Position numbers and translations under genes: made by a program
Notes under the pieces: model-generated
The model's database searches: none
Told to the model about the DNA's origin: nothing
The model's input: the letters and a program-made list of their open reading frames with translations, nothing else
From: Platerodrilus igneus
Taxonomy: Eukaryota; Arthropoda; Insecta; Coleoptera; Lycidae
NCBI GenBank assembly: GCA_036346225.1
Contig: JARFIW010000961.1
Coordinates: forward strand, 276,001-340,000
Length of the DNA stretch: 64,000 bases
Direction of reading: 5' to 3'
In this document: positions 55,868 through 64,000 of the stretch, piece after piece
Numbering within the stretch: the first letter of the stretch is position 1
Layout: every line of letters begins with the position of its first letter

Positions 55868-57186
55868 CCCCAATCCAGTAAAATATACAAAAGTAGATAA
55901 CAAAAAGATATACCAAATTCAAATAACTAAAGATGACAATGAGGAACAAATAATTAAAATTTTAAAAGAATACACCCCCGAGAAAAAACAATTTTATTTT
56001 TATTTCAACACCGAACATTTATACCAAAGATTTTCAGAATTATACATTAAACTATTCAACAACTCTGGACCTGAACTCATCAGATGTACTAGAAAATTAA
56101 TAACACTAGACGACCCTGACAAAATAAACGATGTAATTAGAAATCAACACGAAGGAAAAACCAACCATCGTGGAATTAACGAAACAATAAAACAACTCAT
56201 AAGACGTTATTATTTTAGACATGAAGGACTTGACCACAGATTTCATTAACCAATGCGAATTATGTGACAAAGCGAAATACGATAGGAAACCCCCAAAGAT
56301 ACCCTTAATGTTAACCAAAACACCCGACAAACCATTTCAAAAACTACATGCCGATACTCTAGTAGTAGAAGCGCAAAACTATCTAACAATTGTAGACGCA
56401 TTTACAAAAATAGGCCAAGCAATACCAATCACATCCAAAAATAGCATTGACGTGACCCAAGGATTTTACAATATTTCACATTTTACGGAACACCGAATCA
56501 ATCACTTTAGAGAATGGTAGCGAATTTAAAACGAGACAATACAAAACACTTCAGAACTCCACAAAATAAAAATTCATTTCATAACGGAAAACCACCCTGA
56601 ATCAAACGGACTAATCGAACGATTACATTTAACCCTGTTAGAACAAATTCGATTATTAAGAATAAATTATAAAAAGGAACATATAACCAATTTAATGTCA
56701 TACGCACTAATCGCCTATAATAACACAATTCACTCATCAACAAATTTTACACCCTTAGAATTAACCTTAGGACATTCAGATTCACGAAATCCCTATGACA
56801 TACACTACAATAAAGAAGTATATCAACAATATGCGAAAGATCACAAACAAAAACTAAAAATAACTTATGACAAAGTAAAAGATAAATTAGAAAATGATAA
56901 AGAACGTATCACCACAACCCGAAACAAAAATACCGACTCAAATAAATTTTCAATAGGACAAACCGTGTATGAGGAAAACTTTCAAAGCAAGCGACATAAA
57001 ACAGCACCCAGAAATTTAGGACCATTTAAAATTAAGAAAATATCAGATAAAAACATAGCAGTAGTAGATAACGGTAAAATAACAAAGTACATTCATTTGA
57101 AAAACCTAAGACACCCTGTAATTTCAGATGGACAGTCATCACCCTTACCGTCAACCTCCACCCAGGTAGAACGGACAACCAAGTAA
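55868..57186 (+). pseudogene. Pol of element D, part 3: integrase
   Basis: The HHCC domain reads HEGKTNHRGINETI (about 56,150) and CELCDKAKY (56,257). Core: KLHADTLVVEAQNYLTIVDA (first Asp), GTPNQ/ENGSEF region near 56,495-56,530 in a shifted frame (second Asp position reads Glu-Asn), ENHPESNGLIERLH near 56,590 (Glu). The C-terminal part (56,695-57,186) has ALIAYNNTIHSSTNFTPLEL and GPFKIKKISDKNIAVVDNG. At least three shifts between 55,868 and 56,695. Ends with TAA at 57,184. Confidence 0.85.
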
Positions 57187-57232
57187 CAATATACAAATAA
57201 AAACAACCCCGGTATACTACCAATTAATTTAG

Positions 57233-58285
57233 GCAGTATGCAAAACCCAATTAACATTTAGAAAATTAAATACCCTACACTCTAGTATTATTGAACCAAC
57301 CGATTTATTAAACGAATTAATAAGAATTAAATCACTTATAATTAACAGTAAATTACCTTTTGATGTAACAGAATCGAACATTCTAATATTTGAAAAGATA
57401 GCTATAGTAAAAGGCTACATTAAGAATAACGAAATAATATTTTTAATAGAAATCCCAATAGTAGAAAGTAAAAATTATCAATATTATCATTTATTTGCTT
57501 TTCCAACAAAAGTTACTAGCACATACCAAGTAATCATACCCAAAACCAAATTCCTATCCCTAAATGAACTGAGATATGGTTATACAAACGAAAAATGTAC
57601 TGAAGTAACACCAAACCAATATTTATGTCAATCGATGACGACAACAACCATTCAAGAAGACAGCCCTTGTGAAGTACAACTATTAAAATTCTCAAATCAT
57701 TACGAAAACTGTGAAACCAAACAAGTGCAAATAACTAATATGAAAATTCAAAAAGTTACAGATAACAAATGGATAGCCATTTTCCCAACAGAAGTAATAG
57801 CAACCATCCACTGCAACCAAGATGAAAATAACCAAGCATTAATCGGAAGCAAACTAATTACCCTCAAAGAAGATTGTTATGTGAAATTGAAAGAAGAAGT
57901 AATCAGAGTTTACCAAGATCCCATAGCAACAAAGAAACTTGCAAACCTACCGGAACTACAGTTCAAGATACAACAAGAAGACGAAGAAATAATCAAGAAA
58001 CCTATGAAGCTAGAGCATCTAGACTTAGACGATCTCAACCACGCCGTGAAATTAGTGGAAAGTTATAAAGAACAATTAAGTGAACTCAAAACGCCAAAGT
58101 TACATTATAATAATATAAGTGTTTGGACAATTGTATTAATCATTTTAATAATTTTTGTAATTATATATGTATTTTACAAAATGTACCTTAGATATAAGAA
58201 TGAAGGAAACAGTTCTAGATTTAAGGAAACAAAGAGAAAAAAGGAAACAATAAGTATACCCTTAGAAACAATGAATTTTAAATGA
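57233..58285 (+). pseudogene. Env-type glycoprotein remnant of element D (N-terminal part missing)
   Basis: A frame of about 350 codons is open from 57,233 to the stop at 58,285 without a start codon at its left end. It resembles the C-terminal half of errantivirus Env: HSSIIEPTDLLNEL, a Cys-containing ectodomain (about 8 Cys), then one hydrophobic membrane segment (VLIILIIFVIIYVFY, about 58,130-58,175) and a short basic cytoplasmic tail. The signal peptide, cleavage site and fusion region of the usual 450-550-residue Env are not present. The left end follows AATTAATTTAG, which could be a splice acceptor, as Env is made from spliced RNA in this group. As read it could not act in entry. Confidence 0.8.
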
Positions 58286-58353
58286 ATTTGAATAATCAAT
58301 TTTATGTATTTAAAAATTAAGAAAAACCTTAATTTTTCATTTACGGTGGGAGG
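58286..58353 (+). other. 3' UTR and polypurine tract of element D
   Basis: Short AT-rich spacer ending ACGGTGGGAGG before the 3' LTR, the plus-strand primer region. Confidence 0.75.
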
Positions 58354-58853
58354 AGTTATGTATCCCCCAATTACCTATATATTGATATATTGAATCTAAT
58401 AGGAATTATTAGAAATTATTAAGTAAAAGTATAAGTTCAATGCAACATTGTAACACAAGGATAACCCAGAGAGGTTATCGACAGTTCATGAGAACGGACA
58501 TGCAACTTTTTCATCCGTGAGGGCAGTGATACTGCAGGTGGCAGGTCACAGGCGGTCAACAGACCGCAATTACTTAGAATTAAGATTGATACATTGTAAC
58601 AAAGTGTAAAGCAGACATGAGATCTGCAAGTTCCCACAAGCCGTGTGAGGGGCAGGTTATTATAAAAAGCCCGGGAGCTCAATGCCCGGCAGTCAGTCTT
58701 GAGTTTACAGCTTTTGCATTGTTGTCTACCTAGGCTACTCACCAGTACAATTAATTTTTTATAAAGTTATTATGTACAAATTATATTAAATTAAATCTGT
58801 TAAAGTGTCGAAGTTTTTTTAAAAAACACAGCTCCAAGGCCCGAACTTTAACT
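58354..58853 (+). repeat. 3' LTR of element D (500 bp)
   Basis: AGTTATGTATCCCC...CTTTAACT. AGT...ACT ends are typical of errantiviruses. Followed by CGCGTTGC of family C LTR2. Confidence 0.92.
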
Positions 58854-60612
58854 CGCGTTGCTAACAAACGAACAGCCGTTGAATATAAAATACCTTAAAA
58901 CGTGAACTCCTAGAAAGGTTGTTTTAAAAACGATCGTTAAATTGAACACCTGCAGGTTTTGGAAATGTCAAGTTCCCCTTATTTATGTAGATAAAAGACA
59001 GTATTCGCGGTATATCGGGTAAACGGTCGGACGGTTCGCATGAATGCTAACTAAAAGCTTCCTTAGAGCGCAGAAGGGATGGAGAATCAAGGATATGCTT
59101 CGGAATGAGACAGGCATAATAACAGGTCACTTTGAAACGCACGTATTCAGTCCACATGGGTTAGTTTAAAACGCGGACAGCAATATCGATTTTCTACCAC
59201 TCAAACAAGGTTAGAAGGAAACATAGAATATGCATAAGAGAGGAATAGCGTTAATACAGGCGGGGTTTCAAGACGTCACTGAATATCTCATTGGTCTATA
59301 TAGTTAGTTGTACAACAGACAAACACGGGAAAATTTGAATCGAGGTTTTTCGGAAAAGATAATAACGAGCAGTTAAATTTCGAAGATTTCGAAAACGGTT
59401 GAACCAAAATTTTAAGAAGTATTATTTTAAATGAAGGATTTCGCGTGAAGAGCGGCCGAGAGGTGGCATCGTAAATTGTATAAATACTTTAAAAAAATTA
59501 ATAGAGCTCTCTTAGTATTTTCATCGCTTCAGACTACGTACAGAAATTTACCACGAGCTTGTAAGTATATAAAAATTTTTAAATTAAATAGTACAAGTGT
59601 TGACCTCATAATTTGATACGCGGATAGTGTCGAGTCTAAATTTTATTGAGGTGCAACATATAATTTAACAAGCTCGTAAAGTGACGTAATGTAACGTAAA
59701 TTAAATTAAGCAATTATAAAAGAAGTGTAATATACGTGGATTTTGATTTGGATGCATCGTGAGTGCAGAGCAGGCAGCATAACTTAGAGGGTGTTCATCT
59801 ACAAATAGTTAGCGGTGGCGAGCAGAGCAGAACCACGAAACCGAGAGCGAAACAACTTAACGGCATCATCAACAGAGTAGGGATGTTCAAGAAATTCCAG
59901 GTAACGCTTTAGAATTTGTTGTTTTTGATAAACTATGAAGGTTATTGTGATGTGTGAGAGTGAACTATGATGGTATTTTGCATTATTTGTCGTATTGAAA
60001 ATAATACGTATAACTAACTTTTATTATGGTATTTAAATATAAATCTAAAGGTGTATATAAAGCTGATTAACGTTCCTCAGGAATTTAAATATTTTTTTGT
60101 TATGAGTACATGAGTTTTTGTTGTGTTTGTAATAAGAATATGCAAAATAAAAAGCATACATTAATCGTAATTAACTGGGTTATCATGAGCTCACCATACT
60201 CCAGAGTTTCCTAACTAAAATTAATTATAAATAAAGAAAGAAAATTAAGGCATTATTCAAGGACCATTTACTCCGGTTACTTTTAATGTGTTGATATTTC
60301 TAGTTAAAATTCGGGACTTTACAAAAATCGAATTTATTAAGGTGTAACTTGACCACCGAAATGTAGATAATCTTGAACTTTTATTTGTAAATAGTGGTAA
60401 ATAAATATTGTATCATTGTTGTATTATTTTGTGGTTTTATTGAAAGTGTGCGTGAACGATAAAGAGTATAATAGTGAATCTAGGTATCCAAGAGGAGGCC
60501 CAACTAAGCTAGCCAGGGAACTGTTGAAGAAAGCAATTCAACCGAGGAAGCAGGAATCTAGGTAAAAAATTATTTTTTCTTACTCTGTCGATTTGATCCC
60601 AGTAACACGGCA
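58854..60612 (+). repeat. LTR2 of family C, right part
   Basis: Resumes at CGCGTTGCTAACAAACG and runs to ACACGGCA, matching 44,815-46,568. TATAAATA (about 59,479), donor-like CCAG/GTAACG (about 59,897) and GAGCTCACCATACTCCAG (60,187) are kept. Its differences from LTR1 are at a few per cent. Confidence 0.92.
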
Positions 60613-60745
60613 ATTTTATGATGCCCAATTCGTGAGGCTCGATTATTTATAAGGCAAACACCGCAAATTATGACGCCCAATTCGTGAGGCTCGATTATTT
60701 ATAAGGCAAACACGGCAATTTATGGCGATCCAAAAGTGAGGCTCG
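60613..60745 (+). repeat. Three tandem PBS-like blocks, period 52 bp (family C copy 2)
   Basis: TGATGCCCAATTCGTGAGGC at 60,619, TGACGCCCAATTCGTGAGGC at 60,671 and TGGCGATCCAAAAGTGAGGC at 60,723. Copy 1 has only the first and third. The extra block here is an exact-length 52-bp expansion, as from slippage or template switching during minus-strand synthesis. Confidence 0.8.
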
Positions 60746-60866
60746 AGTTCCAGATAGAATTATAACAATTTTATTCCAGGAAACTGGCAATCTGAGAGAG
60801 CGAGAGACTGTTTTTTTTTTATAAATTTAAGAATATTTTGAGTGTGTGTGGGTGTGATTTGAACGT

Positions 60867-62273
60867 ATGCAAAGAAAGGAGTGGTTAAGGAGCCAAGGAG
60901 TGGAAATTGGAAGTGACGATAGTGCCTTGTGTGATAAAAATTTGAAAATGGAAGAAGCTGAAGGAAGTAGGGATCAGTCGAGGACGGAATCAGGGGACCA
61001 AAGAAACGAGTTGATGATGAGAATGCTAGGGGAAATGAGATTAAGTAGGGAAAAATCTAACAAGAAGTTTGAGTAGATTAGAGAAATGGGGGAAAAATCA
61101 AAGAAAAGAGTGGAGCCAATGAGTGTGGAATCGAATCGAAAGTTTGAGCAAATTAGTCAGAAAATTGATAATTCAACGAGAGAATTTTCAGATTTTAAAA
61201 ATAGCTTGACGGTAAAAATGGGGGAAGTTCAAAATAGGGTTGATAAAAATAAGCGTGATATTAGAGGTTTAAATCTGGAAATGGGACAATTAAGGACTGT
61301 TGTAAGTATTTTCTGTGGGGACGAGAATAATGCTAAAATGACTGAAGTAATGGACTCGTGTAAGGATCAGTTAGGTCAGGTTGAGAGAGAAGTGACCGGG
61401 ATTAAACAGAATGTAGCGACTTTAATGGGGGATGGTCCAAGGTTTGTAATAGGTAATGTGTCCTTAGAGCAACAGATAAAATTTTATGGGGATAGTAGGG
61501 TAAACCTGCAAATATTCATTAACAATATTAGAGGTTTAATAAGTAATTTATACGATGAACAGGCAAAACTAAATGTTGTAAAAGCTTTACTAAAAGACCA
61601 TGCTGAAGCTTGGTACAATTTAATAGGACAGGAAATTGACACTTACACGGGCTTTGAGGACAGATTTTTGAAACATTATTGGAGTGACCACAGACAGGAC
61701 TAGGTACGAAACGATTTGATCACGGGGAAATTTAAAGGAGAATTTTTAGGAAGTAGGGAGCAATATGCTATATGAAAGTATAGCATACCGAAACAACTGA
61801 ACCCACCACTGACGGACCAACAGATCATAAAATACTTGTCGAAGCATTTTGAGGTTGAAGTGAGACAGCACATAGCGTTACAGAACATTGTGGACAAGGA
61901 GATGTTTCTGGAGTACCTGCAGAGGTATGAGGACGTAAGCAGCGGACGACCTCGGGAACCAAGGAAACGACAGGTAAACACAGTTAGGTTCGACAACAGA
62001 CAAGACAACTACGCAAGACGGGAGAATAATTTTACGTATCAGCGACAGAATTGGGAACCGCGACGGACATTTCACAGGAGTAACAGTGTAGGTAGGGGAC
62101 CTGCACCGAGACCGGGACCAACGAGACAGAACAGTTCACCGGACATGAGGGGGACAGCAAATATAAACAGGGAAGGTAACAACACCGACAGGGTTGAGAC
62201 GTCAAGGACGTACACGAAAGTGACAGCAAGACCAGGACCGAGTAGGGAGAACAGACCTGGACAGGATTTCTAG
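60867..62273 (+). pseudogene. Gag, family C copy 2 (full length, three in-frame stops)
   Basis: ATG at 60,867; one continuous frame of 469 codons apart from TAG (61,074), TAG (61,701; CAG in copy 1) and TGA (61,773; CGA in copy 1). N-terminal 140 codons are Lys/Glu-rich coiled coil (SREKSNKKFE, ISQKIDNSTREFSDFKNSL). Capsid: IKFYGDSRVNLQIFINNIRG, EAWYNLIGQEID, HYWSDHRQD. The tail is Arg/Pro-rich (RRTFHRSNSVGRGPAPRPGP, TARPGPSRENRPGQDF) without CCHC. All three stops need one base change, at least two being C to T. Confidence 0.87.
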
Positions 62274-62299
62274 AGCAGGACAAACCACTAGACATCACT

Positions 62300-63370
62300 A
62301 TGTACAAATATGAACATCCTAGGGAATTTTTGAAAATAGAAGAAGAAATTGAGCCAGAAACTATAGAAAAATTTTGTTTCCCCATAATTGAAATTAAAAT
62401 TTTTGAGAAAAATTTAGGAGCATTATTAGATTCAGGAGCTGAGGCGAGTTTGGTATCAGAGGAATTCGTCAATGAAATTAAAGATAAAGTGTGTGACAGG
62501 ATAATGCCAATAAAAAGAAGTCACCTGGTTGCGCCAAATAAAAAACAATTTGCTGTTGTGAATAGCGTGGTTATTTTGAAAGTAGAGTTAGGTTCAGTAA
62601 GCTGTGAACAAGAATTTATAATTGTACCTGGGTTAAAGTTTAAAGGGATATTAGGGGTCGAGTGCATGACGAAGTTAGGGGTTATGATAGATATGGAGAG
62701 GAAAATAGTTAGGATTGGGGATAGGATATTGCCCTGGAAGGCAAGTTATGATGTCACAGAAGATGACATGGGGTTATGTATAAATAGTATAGAGGGAGAT
62801 GATGAAGAAGTTAGAGAGATCGACTCAGGTGAATATAGTGAGGAAAAGTTAGAAGAGGTACAATTGATAGTGAAAGAAGAAGCTGAACAAATAGAGGTAG
62901 AGTCAGGCGCAGCATTAATAGTGGATAACAAGTCAGAATTAAGAAAGATAGAAGTAAAAATAGCATTATGTGACACACAAGAAGTAAATGTAGGCATAAG
63001 TGAGTTAAAGGGCAAAGATAATTTTGGTAATTCGAATTTGAATTTAAAAGATTTTTGTGAAATAAATATTGTACATGAAGGGTCTAGAAGAGATGAAAAT
63101 TTTTGTATAGAGGGGAAAGATAAAGATGTAGAGGTAGTATCGTTTGGTTTGTCCGCAGAAAAGGAAATTATAATGAATGAGAAACAGACAAGTATAGAAA
63201 CAGAAGAAGAAAAAATATTTAAGAGTCAGGATAATAGCGATAAGTTTATTTTATGTGAAGTAACAGGGATGATAAGTATAGAAATAGAAAAAGGAGAAAT
63301 AGGGATGAACAGTATTAGGAGTGTAAGAAGAAAGACTTGGAGAGTTAAGAAAAGAGTCAGATTTAAATAA
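62300..63370 (+). CDS. Intact protease-type protein of family C copy 2 (RT, RNase H and integrase deleted)
   Basis: An unbroken 356-codon frame. Residues 1-130: retropepsin with ALLDSGAEASLVSEEFV (residues about 41-57) and the ILGVECMTKLGVMID end. Residues 130-260 are acidic linker (EEVREIDSGEYSEEKLEEVQ) that in E and B leads into RT. Here RT is gone except VVSFGLSAEKEI (about 280-291). The last about 65 residues are basic and end KTWRVKKRVRFK, probably the original Pol C-terminus. It begins 27 bases after gag in another frame (own ATG or shift). If expressed it could cleave Gag but not copy or integrate DNA. Its openness, while the neighbouring gag has stops, deserves notice. Catalytic DSG rather than DTG is still active in many aspartic proteases. 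Confidence 0.8.
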   Translation: MYKYEHPREFLKIEEEIEPETIEKFCFPIIEIKIFEKNLGALLDSGAEASLVSEEFVNEIKDKVCDRIMPIKRSHLVAPNKKQFAVVNSVVILKVELGSVSCEQEFIIVPGLKFKGILGVECMTKLGVMIDMERKIVRIGDRILPWKASYDVTEDDMGLCINSIEGDDEEVREIDSGEYSEEKLEEVQLIVKEEAEQIEVESGAALIVDNKSELRKIEVKIALCDTQEVNVGISELKGKDNFGNSNLNLKDFCEINIVHEGSRRDENFCIEGKDKDVEVVSFGLSAEKEIIMNEKQTSIETEEEKIFKSQDNSDKFILCEVTGMISIEIEKGEIGMNSIRSVRRKTWRVKKRVRFK

Positions 63371-64000
63371 GAAATAAAGATTAAATGATAAAAAGATAGA
63401 GATAGGTGAATTTAGTGTAGAAGTAGAATATAAAGATAGAGATAGGTGTATATAAAAAAGTAGAAGTAGAAATAGGATAAATATCGATAGGTGTATATAG
63501 AAAAATAGAGATAGATGCATAATAGAGTAAAATTTAAATAGATAAAAATAGAAATAGGTGTATCTAGAAAAGTAAAAGTAAGGGTTTATAGAAAATAAAA
63601 CTAGGTATAGGATAAATATGGGAGAAAATTAAATATAGGTATAGAATTAGGTAGGTAAAGGCAGGATAAAAATAGATAGTGATAGTAGGTAGGGTTAAAA
63701 GATATGAAAAGGGAAGATAAAGAGAAAAGTACAAAAGAGGTACGTAAAGAGTCAATAAAGGACTAAAGGGTGAAATGAAAAGAGAAAATAAAAGGAAATA
63801 AGAGGGTGAAGAGTTAGTAATAGATAGAAATAGTTAGGTAAAAGATAGTGATAGGTGTGAATAGTTAATTATAAATAAAGATAGGTGTAGATAGATAGAC
63901 GAGTAGTGATAGGTTGGATAAATAGGTATAGGTGGTGTTAGGTGAGTAGATAGGTGTATAGAAATAGCAGGTAAGATTAAATTAAAGTGTAGTTATTTAA
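63371..64000 (+). repeat. Purine-rich 3' UTR, family C copy 2 (cut by window end)
   Basis: Matches 48,951-49,580 closely. The window ends at GTAGTTATTTAA, about 50 bases before the polypurine tract and LTR3 would be expected. Confidence 0.85.

Larger units (their letters stand above)
49914..58853 (+). mobile_element. Element D: errantivirus-like Gypsy retrotransposon with env remnant, 8.9 kb
   Basis: LTRs of 486 and 500 bp are almost identical (two small differences), so insertion was recent. The PBS TGGCGCAGTCGGTAGGAT is the type used by the 17.6/297 group of errantiviruses, LTR end ...ACT and 3' LTR start AGTTATG fit that group, and gag, pol and an env-type third frame follow in order. It splits family C LTR2. 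Gag has one premature stop, pol several one-base shifts, env lacks its N-terminal part. Not able to make a full set of proteins as read. Confidence 0.92.
44518..64000 (+). mobile_element. Family C tandem array: LTR1 - internal 1 - LTR2 (split by D) - internal 2 - (LTR3 outside)
   Basis: Two internal regions (46,569-49,630 and 60,613-64,000) about 95% alike share one LTR between them, with LTR1 on the left. The window ends about 50 bases before where LTR3 should begin, by comparison with 49,580-49,631. This arrangement arises from LTR-LTR unequal exchange or insertion-linked recombination. Both copies encode only Gag and a protease-type protein. Confidence 0.88.

Overview
This 64 kb window is AT-rich, intron-poor repeat DNA with no recognisable host gene. 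It is almost wholly nested transposable elements: one LINE fragment with a CR1/Jockey-type reverse transcriptase, remnants of an RTE-like LINE, a Ty3/Gypsy element with zinc-knuckle Gag, an errantivirus-like element with an env remnant, and several related long-LTR Gypsy-type families. The errantivirus and the LINE types point to an insect or related arthropod; the species cannot be told from this sequence.

Layout. 1-1.67 kb: 3' part of a LINE with an AATA tail. 1.68-6.76 kb: minus-strand LTR element (family B) lying against an (AT)n tract. 6.8-8.6 kb: nothing recognised. 8.6-10.9 kb: RTE-like LINE debris with a 336-bp tandem duplication. 10.9-13.5 kb: satellite of 136-bp monomers arranged as an 8-monomer, 1087-bp higher-order repeat. 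14.3-44.5 kb: a train of LTR-plus-leader units (called U1, U2, U3, U4, U6, U7) and one complete element (E), each separated from the next by (AT)n. Gypsy element A (17,988-28,099) sits inside the primer-binding site of U2. A hammerhead-ribozyme relic lies between two (AT)n tracts at 33.47 kb. 44.5-64 kb: family C in tandem LTR-internal-LTR-internal form, its middle LTR split by errantivirus-like element D (49,914-58,853).

The most unusual theme is a group of related LTR elements (B, U2, U4, U7, E, C, probably U3) whose outer LTR edge begins exactly at an (AT)n microsatellite. They share LTRs of about 1.2-2.1 kb, an LTR...CA / ATTTTA / TGRYGCCCAATTCGTGRGGC-like junction, tandemly multiplied primer-binding-site regions, candidate splice donors in the LTR, and (where internal sequence remains) Gag without a CCHC zinc knuckle. 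In B, E and C the internal region keeps Gag and protease but has lost RNase H and integrase, so they should depend on enzymes supplied by other elements. Most units in the train appear only as left halves, as expected if each was interrupted at its (AT)n by the next insertion; their right halves would then lie beyond 64 kb.

Many reading frames break at homopolymer runs even where paired LTRs are almost identical, so some frameshifts may be assembly errors rather than decay. All family, motif and boundary calls were made by eye; no database or folding program was used.
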